64,000 nt of DNA, from positions 1 through 64,000 of the forward strand of contig NZ_JBHLUN010000011.1 of the NCBI RefSeq assembly GCF_042433915.1. Direction: 5' to 3'. A program made the position numbers and the translations under genes. Within the stretch, counting starts at the first letter, position 1. Each line of letters begins with the position of its first letter. The notes under the pieces are model-generated. The model did not search any database, was not told where the DNA came from, and saw only the letters and a list, made by a program, of their open reading frames with translations. Of the stretch, positions 1 to 9,080 are shown one piece after another. This DNA comes from Roseomonas elaeocarpi (GTDB taxonomy: Bacteria > Pseudomonadota > Alphaproteobacteria > Acetobacterales > Acetobacteraceae).

Positions 1-137
1 TCAAGGCCCTCGACAACGTCGCCCTGCGCCCCGGCATGCCCGTCGATACCCAGATCAAGACCGGCGAGCGATCCTTCGCCCGCTACATGATCCAGCCCCT
101 CCTCGACAGCTTCCACAAGGCCTTCCACGAACAGTAG
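1..137 (+). CDS. HlyD-family type I secretion periplasmic adaptor, C-terminal end (partial)
   Basis: Only the last 44 codons lie in the window, read from base 3 to the TAG at 135-137. The peptide contains LRPGMPVDTQIKTGERSF followed by a Y-x(2)-Q-P-L-x-D-x(2)-H-K-A-F segment. This matches the conserved C-terminus of HlyD/PrtE/AprE membrane-fusion proteins, which ends in a GMP-x-T-GERS stretch and a PL-D-x-AF-E helix. Such proteins link an inner-membrane type I exporter ATPase to an outer-membrane TolC-like channel. The rest of the gene and any partner ATPase lie to the left of the window. Confidence 0.8.
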   Translation, partial: KALDNVALRPGMPVDTQIKTGERSFARYMIQPLLDSFHKAFHEQ

Positions 138-162
138 AAGCACACACGGCAGCAGGGCAGCA

Positions 163-188
163 GGGCGCTCCACCCCACGGGAGCGCCC
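163..188 (+). terminator. Hairpin terminator after the HlyD gene
   Basis: A perfect 9-bp stem (gggcgctcc at 163-171, ggagcgccc at 180-188) with an 8-base loop starts 25 bases after the stop codon. No T-run follows, so rho-independent function is not certain. It sits between the HlyD gene and the convergent glycosyltransferase. Confidence 0.5.
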
Positions 189-311
189 GCACGCGGGCAC
201 CACCCACGGTCGCGGAAGGGAACAGCTGCCGACCGGCGTAGGGGGCGCCCAGGGCGTGAGCGGCTTTGCTCGGCGGGCCGTCGCCCCAGCAGGCAGGCGC
301 CGCCAAGCGCC

Positions 312-1544
312 TCAGGCAAAGGTCGACGGGCGGCGCCGCGCGGCGAGCGCGTCGATCAGTGACAGCTGCCGCGGCAGGCAGATGCGGGCGAGGTCGTAGC
401 GCTCCACGACCGTGCGGCGCGCGGCCTGGCGCAGGGAAGCGTAGCGGGCCGGGTCGGCCAGGACGGTGAGCAGCCGTTCCGCCAGGGCCTCGCTGTCGTG
501 GAAGTCGGTCAGCAGGCCGTTGCGGCCATCCTGGATAACCTCCGTGACCGGCGGGGTGGAGGAGGCGACCAGCAGCGCACCGCAGGCCATCGCCTCCAGC
601 GTCGACCAGCTGAGCACGAAGGGCACCGTCAGGTAGACGTGGGCCATGCTCACCCGGAACAGGTTCAGCAGGGCGGCGTAGGGAATGCGACCGGTGAAGA
701 AGAGGCGCGCGGGGTCGAGCTCGCCTAGTTCGGCCAGGATCTTGTTCTTCCAGGTGCCGCCGTCCGTGGGTGCACGGCCGTAGTGCGGCTGGTCGTCGCC
801 CACCACCACGATGCGCAGATTGGGGCGTTCCCGCAGCAGCCTCGGCAGGGTGCGGGCAAAGGTCGGAAAGCCGCGGTAAGGCTCCAGCCCACGCGACACG
901 TAGGTTACGATCTCGTCCCCGACGCGCAGGACCTCGCCATTGGGAAGGGTGAAGCTGGCCTCCGGGTCAGGGCGGCAGGTTGCGGTGTCCACGCCGTCAT
1001 GCACCAGGCTGGTGCGTTCCCGGAACCAGGGCGGCATGCGGTCGCGCTGCCAACGGGTGGGCGAGATGCCCCAGTCGGCAGCCTGCATCGCCATCAGCAG
1101 GGGCGCGTTCATCGCGCGCACCCGCATGGCCGTCTGCACCGTGACCGGCTCGTCTGGCATAAAGCCGACATCGGCGCCCTGGGGGCTGTAGAAGAACTCG
1201 CCGTAGAGCAGCAGCGGCGTCGTGGGGAACACGTCCTTGAGGAAGATCGCCTCGCCCCAGCCGAGATGTGCGGCCATGACGTCGGGGCGGAAGCCCTCGC
1301 GGCGCAGCGCCAGCGCTTCCTCCGCCACGCGCTCGGCCCGGCGCAGGGCGTTCTCAGCGAAGCGGCCGTAGCGCACCTCCTCGGCCGCCGCGGCGGGCGG
1401 CGCGTAGGTCCGCAGCCGCAGCCCCGCCGCCGCCGGGTGCTCGCGCGCGGAAATCACCGCCACCTCGTCGCCCCGGTCGCGCAGCGCGGGGGCGATGTGG
1501 GCGTACTGGCCGGGGAAGTTCTGGTGAACGATCAGGGCCTTCAC
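312..1544 (-). CDS. Glycosyltransferase family 4-type protein
   Basis: A 410-residue GT-B fold enzyme expected to transfer a sugar from a nucleotide-sugar donor. The N-terminus (KALIVHQNFPGQYAHIAPAL) is the first Rossmann strand and helix typical of family 4 enzymes. The C-terminal half has RIVVVGDDQPHYG, then LEAMACGALLVASS followed by PPVTEVIQDGRNGLL, the usual donor-binding region with its conserved Glu. The start is GTG at 1544, preceded by a ggaag ribosome-binding sequence. Substrate and product are not evident. The gene may form a unit with the glycerophosphodiesterase 28 bases upstream on the same strand. Confidence 0.8.
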   Translation of the reverse strand: MKALIVHQNFPGQYAHIAPALRDRGDEVAVISAREHPAAAGLRLRTYAPPAAAAEEVRYGRFAENALRRAERVAEEALALRREGFRPDVMAAHLGWGEAIFLKDVFPTTPLLLYGEFFYSPQGADVGFMPDEPVTVQTAMRVRAMNAPLLMAMQAADWGISPTRWQRDRMPPWFRERTSLVHDGVDTATCRPDPEASFTLPNGEVLRVGDEIVTYVSRGLEPYRGFPTFARTLPRLLRERPNLRIVVVGDDQPHYGRAPTDGGTWKNKILAELGELDPARLFFTGRIPYAALLNLFRVSMAHVYLTVPFVLSWSTLEAMACGALLVASSTPPVTEVIQDGRNGLLTDFHDSEALAERLLTVLADPARYASLRQAARRTVVERYDLARICLPRQLSLIDALAARRRPSTFA

Positions 1545-1572
1545 GGTGGCTTCCCTTTCCCGCCGATGCCGC

Positions 1573-2316
1573 TCAGCGGTCCGCTTCCGCCCGCACCCGC
1601 AGGGCGGTCGCGGCGTCGTCGGAGGCCATCATGTCGACGCCCAGCGCCAGCATCCTCGCGGCGCTGTCGGCGTGATTGGCGCCCCACACCGCGATGCGCA
1701 GCCCGGCATCTCGCAGCACCCGCGTGAGTTCCGCATCCAAGGCGTCGACATGGGTTTCCACGGCGCGCAGACCGTGCGCCTTCGCGACGCCAACCACACC
1801 CGCCGCGCCGAGTTCGCGCAGCATCGACGGGCCGAAGAGCCAGGCCACGTGATCGAGGCCGCCGGCCGCTTCCGCCGCCGCGGCGGTCGGGGCGTGAAAG
1901 GCGATGATGCCGCAGCGGGAACGGCGGTTCGCGGCGTCGAGGCAGCGCAGCGTGCGTTCCAGGATGCCGGGATAGGGCTGCCCTGAATTGTCGGTCTTGA
2001 TCTCGATCTGCAGGCCGGTGCCGGTGGGGGCAAGAAGTGCGACCACCTCGCTCAACTTCGGGATACGATCCCCACCGGCGCCGCGCAGGCGGAGCCTGTC
2101 TAAATATTCGGCAGGTTGCAGCCGAACCGGTCCGAATCCTTCGGTTGTACGCTCAAGTGTTGCATCATGCAGAACAAAGAGCTCATTATCTACTGATGAG
2201 TGAATGTCGCACTCAATGAAATCAACCCCAAGTTGTATTGAACTTTCAAATGCACGCGTGCTGTTCTCGACGTTCAGGAATGCACTGCCGCGATGCGCAA
2301 TGACCTTTGTCGCCAC
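1573..2316 (-). CDS. Glycerophosphodiester phosphodiesterase (UgpQ-like)
   Basis: A 247-residue GDPD-family TIM barrel that hydrolyses glycerophosphodiesters to glycerol-3-phosphate and an alcohol. Family motifs are present: VIAHRGS at the N-terminus, EN at residues 17-18, FIECDIH (metal-binding Glu and Asp), LHDATLERTT, and an EIKTD strand. No signal peptide is seen, so it is probably cytoplasmic. The GTG start at 2316 has a gggag about 11 bases upstream. The first ~70 codons and the upstream region are about 48% GC, against roughly 70% in the rest of the gene. A glycerol-3-phosphate importer (ugpBAEC) lies about 25 kb away on the same strand. Confidence 0.88.
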   Translation of the reverse strand: MATKVIAHRGSAFLNVENSTRAFESSIQLGVDFIECDIHSSVDNELFVLHDATLERTTEGFGPVRLQPAEYLDRLRLRGAGGDRIPKLSEVVALLAPTGTGLQIEIKTDNSGQPYPGILERTLRCLDAANRRSRCGIIAFHAPTAAAAEAAGGLDHVAWLFGPSMLRELGAAGVVGVAKAHGLRAVETHVDALDAELTRVLRDAGLRIAVWGANHADSAARMLALGVDMMASDDAATALRVRAEADR

Positions 2317-2411
2317 GAAAAATCGCTCCCCGCGTTTTGAAAACTTGTCGCTGGCACCCGCATCGGGTTGAAGTTAACGAGGCTTCAACTTTTACGATGT
2401 GGGGACGGACA

Positions 2412-2723
2412 ATGCCTCTTTGCCTGGTGTTGCATGACCTTCCCAGCGGCGGCGCCGAGGTTCTCGAGGCCGCGATCTGGGAAGTATCGGAAAGCCATTG
2501 GGTTGTCGCCGCCAACACGCTGTTCGTTTCGAGCGACGTGTCGGTCGGCTACCTGTCGGACCATCTTCGGGGCGCCCTCCGCCGCAGCGGCATGCAGGGT
2601 TGGATCATGGTTCTCCAGGCTGCCTCCGACGTCGTCTCAGCCGGTCTCGGCGAGGATGCGCAGGCCTGGCTGCGTGAGCAGTCGCCGGCGGCGGAAGAAG
2701 TGACCACAACCGCGCTGAGCTGA
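2412..2723 (+). CDS. Hypothetical protein, 103 aa
   Basis: A small soluble protein beginning PLCLVLHDLPSGGAEVLEAA, with no signal peptide or membrane segment. ATG at 2412 is chosen because ggggac precedes it closely; an in-frame ATG at 2397 is possible. It is divergent from the glycerophosphodiesterase, and the shared ~95-base spacer is unusually AT-rich for this genome. I do not recognise a family. The alternating hydrophobic pattern (VVAANTLFVSSDVSVGYLSDHL) suggests a compact alpha/beta fold. Confidence 0.6.
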   Translation: MPLCLVLHDLPSGGAEVLEAAIWEVSESHWVVAANTLFVSSDVSVGYLSDHLRGALRRSGMQGWIMVLQAASDVVSAGLGEDAQAWLREQSPAAEEVTTTALS

Positions 2724-2746
2724 ACCGGCGGCAGCCGTGCTTCCGC

Positions 2747-3682
2747 TCACGGCAGCGTTGCCAGCCGCGCGCCCAGGCGGCTGAAGAAGGTCGGCGCGTC
2801 CAGCGTTTCGGCCAGGGTGACGTGGGGCTGACGACCCGTCCGGTTCCACCGGTCCACATGGGTCCTGCCACGGCCCGGCCCTTCCCCGCATTCCACCGTC
2901 ACCGACACCTCACGGCAGGTGAACAGTTCCGGCCACAGCACCAGCGCCACGGCGCAGGGGTCGTGCAGCGGCGTTCCGCGGCCGTTGAAGCGCTTCGAGC
3001 GTGGGATGGCCGCCAGCACGTCGCAGGCGGTGGCGAGGCAGCGGCTGCTGCCGGCCTCCCGCAGGTTCGCGATCACCTCAGGGGTCACCAGGGCCTGAGC
3101 GGTCAGGTCCAGTGTAACGAGCGACACCGGCAGGCCGGTGGCCAGCACCATCGCCAGGGCCTCGGGGTCGGAAGCGGCGTTGAACTCGGCCGAAGGGGTC
3201 CAGTTGCCCTCGCCCCAGGCGCCCGTCATCAGCACGATCTCGCGCACGCGGCTGAACAGCTCTGGCTCCGGCGCCAGGGCCAGCGCCAGGTTGGTGGCGG
3301 GGCCCAGGCCGATCAGCGTGACCTCACCCGGTGCGGCGTCGCGCAGCAGCGCACGGATCGCGTCGGCGGCGATGCCGGGGGCGGCGGGCGGTCCTTCCGG
3401 CAGGGTGATGCCGCCGATGCCGTTCACCGCATGGACGTTGGTTTCCGAGCGGTATTCCCCCAGGATCGGGCGCCGGGCGCCGCCCACCACGGGAACGGGC
3501 CGGCCGGCAAGGCCGGTGACGGCGCGGGCATTGGCCAGCGTCAGGTCGAGCCCGACATTGCCGCCCGCCACGGTCACGAGCCGCAGGTCGATCTCGGGCG
3601 AGGCCATGGCCAGCCACAGCGCCACCGCGTCGTCGGTTCCCGGGTCGCAGTCGATGACGACGGTGCGTCGCGCGTCGCTCAT
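2747..3682 (-). CDS. Nucleoside hydrolase
   Basis: A 311-residue inosine-uridine preferring nucleoside hydrolase family protein, which cleaves the N-glycosidic bond of ribonucleosides for salvage. The diagnostic calcium-binding motif DCDPGTDDA is at the N-terminus. EFNAASDPEA and a C-terminal LHDPCAVAL (metal-ligand HD) follow. The ATG at 3682 overlaps the stop of the upstream amidohydrolase (ATGA), indicating translational coupling. A second member of the family lies at 22562. Confidence 0.9.
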   Translation of the reverse strand: MSDARRTVVIDCDPGTDDAVALWLAMASPEIDLRLVTVAGGNVGLDLTLANARAVTGLAGRPVPVVGGARRPILGEYRSETNVHAVNGIGGITLPEGPPAAPGIAADAIRALLRDAAPGEVTLIGLGPATNLALALAPEPELFSRVREIVLMTGAWGEGNWTPSAEFNAASDPEALAMVLATGLPVSLVTLDLTAQALVTPEVIANLREAGSSRCLATACDVLAAIPRSKRFNGRGTPLHDPCAVALVLWPELFTCREVSVTVECGEGPGRGRTHVDRWNRTGRQPHVTLAETLDAPTFFSRLGARLATLP

Positions 3683-4878
3683 GGAAGTTCGGTTTCCACC
3701 AGGCTGCACCAGTAGGCGGCGCCATGGGCCAGGATGGCGTCGTTGAAGTCGTAGTGCGGGTTGTGCTGCTGCCCCTCGGGGTGCTTCGGCGGGCCCATGC
3801 CGATGAACGCGTAGGCGCCGGGGCGGGCCTGGAGCATGAAGGCGAAATCCTCGCCAGGGGTGATCGGCTCCGGGTCGTCCACCACCTGCTCCGCCCCCAC
3901 CGTGGCGGCCGCGGCGCGCACGGCGACGGCGCTCTGTTCCGGGTGGTTGATCGTGGGCGGGTTGCGCCAGTGGTAGGTCGCCTCGACCGCAACGTCGTTG
4001 GCGGCGGCGATGGCTTCCGCGATGGCCGGGATGCGGCGGGCCAGGAGTTGGCGCTCCTCTTCCCGGAAGGCGCGGGCGGTGCCGCTGACGAAGACCTCGG
4101 ACGGGATGACGTTGGGGGCCTTGCTGTCGCCGGCCGCGATATGGCCGACGGACACCACGGCGCTCTGCAGCGGGTCGACGTTGCGGGCCACGATCGAGTG
4201 GATCGCCGCGATGAACTGCGCGGCGGCGAGCGGCGCATCGGTGGCCAGATGCGGCCGCGCGCCGTGGCCGCCCTGCCCGGTGAAGCGCGCTTCCCAGGTG
4301 TCGGAGGAAGCCAGCGCGCGGGTCCTGGGCACCGCGATCACGCCGGGTTCGCGGTCGAGCACGTTGTGCAGCCCGTAGACCGCGTCGACGGGGAAGCGGT
4401 CGAACAGCCCTTCGGCGATCATCTCCCGCGCGCCGCCCAGCGACTCCTCAGCCGGCTGGAAGATGAAGTGGACGGTGCCGGAGAAGCGCTCCGGATGGGC
4501 GGCGAGGTACTTCGCGGCACCCAGCAGCATCGCGGTATGGCCGTCATGGCCGCAGGCATGCGTCACGCCCGGCACCGTGCTGGCGTAGGGCGCGCCCGTC
4601 AGCTCCGGCATGGCGAGCGCGTCCATGTCGGCGCGCAGCGCGATGGCGCGGTTGCCCGAGGCACCGCCCTTCCCGCCGGCCCCGCGGCCGCGCAGCGTGC
4701 CGACCACGCCGGTGGTGGCGATGCCCTCGGCGACCTCGATCCCGGCCTCGCGCAGCTCGCGCGCCACGATGGCCGCGGTGCGGTGCTCGGTGAAGCCCAG
4801 CTCCGGATGCGCGTGGATGTCGCGGCGCCAGGCGGTCATGGCGGGGATCAGGGCGGCGAGGTCGTCCGGCTTCGTCAT
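3679..4878 (-). CDS. M20 family amidohydrolase (hippurate hydrolase-like)
   Basis: A 399-residue metal-dependent amidohydrolase of the IAA-amino acid / hippurate hydrolase group, which removes acyl groups from amino-acid conjugates. Motifs in order: DIHAHPELGF, ACGHDGHTAMLLGAAKYL with metal-binding His and Asp, FIFQPAEESLGGAREM with the catalytic Glu pair, GLHN, and near the C-terminus PGEDFAFM followed by FIGMGPP. The ATG at 4878 was preferred over in-frame starts further upstream, which would add a low-complexity tail. It is transcribed ahead of, and coupled to, the nucleoside hydrolase. A family-5 binding protein is divergent from it. Confidence 0.88.
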   Translation of the reverse strand: MTKPDDLAALIPAMTAWRRDIHAHPELGFTEHRTAAIVARELREAGIEVAEGIATTGVVGTLRGRGAGGKGGASGNRAIALRADMDALAMPELTGAPYASTVPGVTHACGHDGHTAMLLGAAKYLAAHPERFSGTVHFIFQPAEESLGGAREMIAEGLFDRFPVDAVYGLHNVLDREPGVIAVPRTRALASSDTWEARFTGQGGHGARPHLATDAPLAAAQFIAAIHSIVARNVDPLQSAVVSVGHIAAGDSKAPNVIPSEVFVSGTARAFREEERQLLARRIPAIAEAIAAANDVAVEATYHWRNPPTINHPEQSAVAVRAAAATVGAEQVVDDPEPITPGEDFAFMLQARPGAYAFIGMGPPKHPEGQQHNPHYDFNDAILAHGAAYWCSLVETELP

Positions 4879-4985
4879 GCGGTGTCCGTGTTCGGCTCGG
4901 TCGGGCGGCGTATCGGTCTTGCGTTTCCGCCCCCGCGGGATCATGGCACGAGAGGTTCTTCACCGCCACCGGACGCCCCCGACCC

Positions 4986-6587
4986 ATGCGCCTGCGCGAC
5001 GCCCTGCTCGCTTCCCTCGTTCCCGCCGCGGCGGCCATCGCGCTGGCATCGGCCGCGCCCGCCGCCGCCCAGGCGCCCGCGAACGACACGCTGCGCATCG
5101 CGGTGGAGGGTGGGCCCACCAGCATCGACCCGCACTTCGCCAGCGTCATCACCAACTACGCCTATGGCCGCCACTACTTCCAGCCGCTGATGGAACAGGA
5201 CGCGCAGCAGGTCCTGCGCCCGGCCATCGCGACGAGCTGGCGCGCGGTGGACGCGCTGACCTGGGAGATCAAGCTCGATCCCCGCGTGCGCTTCCAGGAC
5301 GGCACGCCGGTCACGGTGGATGATGTGGCCTTCACGCTGGCCCGCGCCGGCGACGTGCCGAACTCGCCCTCCTCGCTCAACACCTATACCCGTCCCATCA
5401 AGTCGGTGGAGCAGGTGGACGCGCAGACGCTGCGCATCCACACGGCCGAGCCGACGCCGCTGATGGCGAACTACCTGTCCATGGTGATGATCCTGGCCAA
5501 GCACGCGGCCGAGGGGCTTTCCACCGCCGACTTCAACGCCGGCAAGGGCATGGTGGGCACCGGCCCCTATCGCTACGTGAGCTGGAGCCCCGGCGGCATC
5601 GCGGTGATGGACCGCTACGACGGCTTCGTGGGCACCAAGCCCGCCTTCCGGCGCGTGGAGTTCCGGCCGATCCCCAATGCCGGGTCGCGCGTCGCGGCCC
5701 TGCGGGCCGGCGACGTGGACCTGATCGAGGTGGTGCCGACCGACCAGTTCGATCGCCTGAAGGCCGACGCAAACTTCGCCGTGTCGTCGAGTCCTTCGAA
5801 CCGGCTGATGTTCCTGACGCTGGACAGCGGGCGCGAGAACTCGCCCTTCGTGCACGGGCGCGACGGCGGCACGATTCCCAACCCCCTGCGCGACGTGCGG
5901 GTGCGCCGCGCGCTGAGCAAGTCGATCAACCGCGAGGCGCTGGTGTCGCGGGTGATGCAGGGTCAGGGCCTGCCGTCCAACGACCTGGCGCCGCCGGGCT
6001 ATTTCGGCACCTCGCCGGAGCTTCAGAAGCCCGAGCCCTTCGACCTCGCCGGCGCCAAGGCGCTGCTGACCGAGGCCGGCTTCCCCAACGGCTTCGCGCT
6101 GCAGATCAACGGGCCCAACGACCGCTACGTCAACGACGAGCAGGTGGTGCAGGCGATCGGCCAGATGTGGAGCCGCCTCGGCCTCCAGGCCACGGTGGAA
6201 ACCAAGCCCCGCGGCCCGTGGCTGAGCGAGGCGGCGCAGATGAAGTATTCGGTGAACTTCACCGGCTTCTCGCCCAATCCCGAGGTGCTGGGGATGCTGG
6301 AAACCCAGGTCCACACCTTTGATCCCTCGAAGGGCTTCGGCGCGCAGAATCGCGGCCGCTTCAGCAACCCCGAGGAAGACCGGCTGATCGAGCAGGTCCG
6401 CACCACCATGGACGACGCCCAGCGCGCCAAGCTGAGCCAGGAGGCCACGAAGATGGCGATCCTGCGCGACCAGGCGATCATCCCGCTGTATTTCCAGACC
6501 AACACCTGGGCGATGCGCAAAGGGCTCAGCTACGAGGCGCGCACCGACGAGATGACGCTGGCCACCAGCGTCCGGGTGGCCCAGTGA
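4986..6587 (+). CDS. ABC transporter substrate-binding protein, family 5 (peptide type)
   Basis: A 533-residue periplasmic binding protein of the DppA/OppA class. The N-terminus is a Sec signal peptide (positive MRLR, long Ala-rich core, cleavage near AAAQ-AP). The mature protein starts TLRIAVEGGPTSIDPHF and has the family hallmarks TPVTVDDVAFTLAR, GTGPYRYVSW and DVRVRRALSKSINREAL. No permease or ATPase gene is adjacent, so its membrane partners must be elsewhere. Its stop overlaps the GTG start of adenine deaminase, which suggests a nitrogenous ligand used in the same salvage pathway. Confidence 0.9.
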   Translation: MRLRDALLASLVPAAAAIALASAAPAAAQAPANDTLRIAVEGGPTSIDPHFASVITNYAYGRHYFQPLMEQDAQQVLRPAIATSWRAVDALTWEIKLDPRVRFQDGTPVTVDDVAFTLARAGDVPNSPSSLNTYTRPIKSVEQVDAQTLRIHTAEPTPLMANYLSMVMILAKHAAEGLSTADFNAGKGMVGTGPYRYVSWSPGGIAVMDRYDGFVGTKPAFRRVEFRPIPNAGSRVAALRAGDVDLIEVVPTDQFDRLKADANFAVSSSPSNRLMFLTLDSGRENSPFVHGRDGGTIPNPLRDVRVRRALSKSINREALVSRVMQGQGLPSNDLAPPGYFGTSPELQKPEPFDLAGAKALLTEAGFPNGFALQINGPNDRYVNDEQVVQAIGQMWSRLGLQATVETKPRGPWLSEAAQMKYSVNFTGFSPNPEVLGMLETQVHTFDPSKGFGAQNRGRFSNPEEDRLIEQVRTTMDDAQRAKLSQEATKMAILRDQAIIPLYFQTNTWAMRKGLSYEARTDEMTLATSVRVAQ

Positions 6588-8395
6588 GGGTGGCGGGGGC
6601 CGTGGCGGGCTTCCAGCCCCAGGCGCCGATCCCGGCGGTGGTGCGTCGCCGCGCGGTGCAGGCGGCGCGCGGCGCCCTGCCCTTCGACCTCCTGCTGCGC
6701 GGCGGCACGGTGGTGGATGTCGCGACCGGTGAGCTGCGGGCTGCGGATGTCGGCATCGTGGGCGGGCTGATCGCCTCGGTGCATCCGCCCGGATCGCGCG
6801 ACGACGCGGCAGCCGTGCACGACGTGTCGGGACGCTTCCTGGCGCCGGGCTTCGTGGACAACCACCTCCACTTCGAATCCTCCTTCATGGCCCCGGCGGA
6901 CTACGCCGCGACGGTGGTGCCGCACGGCGTGACCACCACGGTGTGGGACCCGCACGAGCTCGCCAACGTGGTGGGCGTGGCGGGCGTGCGCTGGGCGGTC
7001 GAGGCCTCGCGCGGGTTGCCGCTGCGGGTGCTGGTGGCGGCGCCCTCCTCCGTGCCCTCGGCGCCGGGGCTGGAAGTCGCGGGCGCCGAGATCGGGCCTG
7101 CCGAGATGCGCGAGATGCTGGATTGGCCCGAGATCGCGGGCGTGGCCGAGGTCATGGACATGGCCGGCGTGCTGTCCGGCTCGGAGCGGATGGAGGGCAT
7201 CGTTGCGGCCGGTCTGGCGTCGAGCAAGAACGTCAACGGCCACGGGCGCGACCTCGCGGGCGGGGACCTGCAGGCCTACGCCGCCTCGGGCGTGAGCTCG
7301 GACCACGAGATCACCTCCGGCGAGGACCTGCTGGCGAAGCTGCGGGCCGGCCTGACGGTGGAGCTGCGCGGCAGCCACGACAACGTGCTGCCCGGTGCGG
7401 TGGCGGCGATCCGCGCCCTGCCGGTGTTTCCGGCCGGCGTCGTCGCCTGCACCGACGACATCTTTCCCGACGAGCTGGTGGAGAAAGGCGGATTGCGCGA
7501 CACGCTGGCCCGCCTCATCGCGCGCGGCCTGCGTCCCGTCGAGGCGATCCGGCTGGCGACGCTGAACTCCGCGCTGCGTCTCAAGCGCGATGACATCGGC
7601 ATCGTAGCGGCGGGTCGGCGGGCGGAGATCGTGGTGCTGAGCGACCTCGACGCCGTCACGGTGGAGCGCGTCTACGTCGAGGGGCGGCTGGTGGCCGAGG
7701 ATGGCCGCATGGTCGAGGCGCTGCCCCGCGACCTCGCCGACGCGCCGCGCGACACGGTGAAGCTCTCGCCGCAGCCGCCCGAGGCTTTCCGGCTGACCGT
7801 GGAAGGCGTGCGGGATGGCCGGGCGGTGCTGCCGGTGGTGGGCGGCGCCCGCGTGGTCCACTGGGCCGAGGTGGAGGTGGAGGTGCAGAACGGCGCGGCG
7901 GTCCTGCCGGCCGGGCACTGCTTCGTGGCGATCTTCCACCGCCACGGCCGGCGCGACCCGGCGCCGATGGTGTGCCTGATGGATGGCTGGGGTGAGCCGA
8001 CCGGCGCGGTGGCCACCACGATCAGCCACGACAACCACAACCTGCTGGTGATGGGGCGCGATCCCGCCGACATGGCGGCGGCGGCCAACGCGCTGATCGC
8101 CTGCGGCGGCGGTATGTCGGTGGCGGCGGGCGGCGCGGTGACGGCGGTGATGCCGCTGCCGATCGCGGGGCTGCTGGCGGAAACGCCGCCGGAAGAGACC
8201 GCACGCACCTTCGCGCAACTGCGCGCCGCGGCGGACTCGGTGATGCAGTGGCAACCGCCCTTCCGGGTGTTCCGCGGCGTCACCGGCATCTCGCTGGCCT
8301 GCAACCCGGGGCCGCACCCGACCGACCTCGGCATCACCGACGGCGGGACGGGCGAGGTCCGGGCGCCGAACCGGCCGGTCCGCGTCCTGGACTGA
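6584..8395 (+). CDS. ade: Adenine deaminase
   Basis: A 603-residue amidohydrolase-superfamily enzyme converting adenine to hypoxanthine and ammonia. The bacterial Ade pattern is clear: LLLRGGTVVDVATGEL, LAPGFVDNHLHFESS (metal-binding HxH), HGVTTTVWDPHELANVVG, VAEVMDMAGVLSG, NGHGRDLAG, SSDHEIT, and a C-terminal cap region ending in NPGPHPTDLGI. Length fits the family. The GTG start overlaps the upstream stop (GTGA); a second in-frame GTG lies two codons later. With two nucleoside hydrolases, guaA and guaB in the same window it fits purine salvage. Confidence 0.93.
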   Translation: MRVAGAVAGFQPQAPIPAVVRRRAVQAARGALPFDLLLRGGTVVDVATGELRAADVGIVGGLIASVHPPGSRDDAAAVHDVSGRFLAPGFVDNHLHFESSFMAPADYAATVVPHGVTTTVWDPHELANVVGVAGVRWAVEASRGLPLRVLVAAPSSVPSAPGLEVAGAEIGPAEMREMLDWPEIAGVAEVMDMAGVLSGSERMEGIVAAGLASSKNVNGHGRDLAGGDLQAYAASGVSSDHEITSGEDLLAKLRAGLTVELRGSHDNVLPGAVAAIRALPVFPAGVVACTDDIFPDELVEKGGLRDTLARLIARGLRPVEAIRLATLNSALRLKRDDIGIVAAGRRAEIVVLSDLDAVTVERVYVEGRLVAEDGRMVEALPRDLADAPRDTVKLSPQPPEAFRLTVEGVRDGRAVLPVVGGARVVHWAEVEVEVQNGAAVLPAGHCFVAIFHRHGRRDPAPMVCLMDGWGEPTGAVATTISHDNHNLLVMGRDPADMAAAANALIACGGGMSVAAGGAVTAVMPLPIAGLLAETPPEETARTFAQLRAAADSVMQWQPPFRVFRGVTGISLACNPGPHPTDLGITDGGTGEVRAPNRPVRVLD

Positions 8396-8450
8396 ACGGC
8401 GGGGCCTGAACGGTCCGCCCCACCCGGCGGCGGCTACCTGGCGGGTTGGG

Positions 8451-9080
8451 TCAGGCCTCGGCCAGCGGGAAGCCCAGCCTGCGCAGTTCGGCCCGCAGCG
8501 CCTCGGGCGAGGTGAAGCGGATGCCATGGATGCCCAGCGCCGTGGCGGCCTCGGCATTGCGGGGCACGTCGTCGATGAACACGGCCTCGGCCGGGTTGAT
8601 CTCGAAGCGGCTGAGGATCAGGCGGAAGATCGCCGGGTCGGGCTTGATCAGCTTTTCCGCGCCCGACACCAGCGTGCCGCGGAACAGCGCCATGAAGTCG
8701 AAGCGCTCCAGCGCCACGGGAAAGGTTTCCGCCGACCAGTTGGTGAGCGCAAAGAGCGGCGTGCCGGCGACGTGCAATTCCCGCAGGATGCGCACCGTGC
8801 CCTCGATGGAGCCCGCGATCATCTCGGGCCAGCGGTGATGGTAGGCGTCGATCATCGGTGCCTGTTCCGGGAACTTGGCCCGCAGCTCCGCCGTGGCCTC
8901 GGCCCAGGACCGGCCGGCATCCTGCTGGAGGTTCCAGGCGCCCGTGCAGACCTCCGCCAGGAAGCGCTCCATCGCGGCTTCGTCGCCGGGAAACAGCTTG
9001 CGGTACAGGTGGCGCGGGTCCCAGTCGATCAGCACGCCGCCGAGGTCGAAGATTACCGTTTTGCGCGCGGCGGCGATCAT
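8451..9080 (-). CDS. HAD-superfamily hydrolase (HAD-IA, YihX-like)
   Basis: A 209-residue haloacid dehalogenase-like hydrolase. Motif I is VIFDLGGVLIDWDPRHLY with the nucleophilic Asp; position +2 is Gly, as in the YihX sugar-phosphatase group, rather than the usual Asp. Motif II is ALTNWSAETF, motif III lies in IKPDPAIF, and motif IV is FIDDVPRNAEAATALGI. It probably dephosphorylates a small phosphometabolite. It is convergent with ade and divergent from the transglutaminase at 9234. Confidence 0.85.
   Translation of the reverse strand: MIAAARKTVIFDLGGVLIDWDPRHLYRKLFPGDEAAMERFLAEVCTGAWNLQQDAGRSWAEATAELRAKFPEQAPMIDAYHHRWPEMIAGSIEGTVRILRELHVAGTPLFALTNWSAETFPVALERFDFMALFRGTLVSGAEKLIKPDPAIFRLILSRFEINPAEAVFIDDVPRNAEAATALGIHGIRFTSPEALRAELRRLGFPLAEA

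Noticed and set aside
4941..6314. Long minus-strand frame opposite the family-5 binding protein
   Set aside because: The translation is low-complexity, and the plus strand encodes a clear binding protein with signal peptide.
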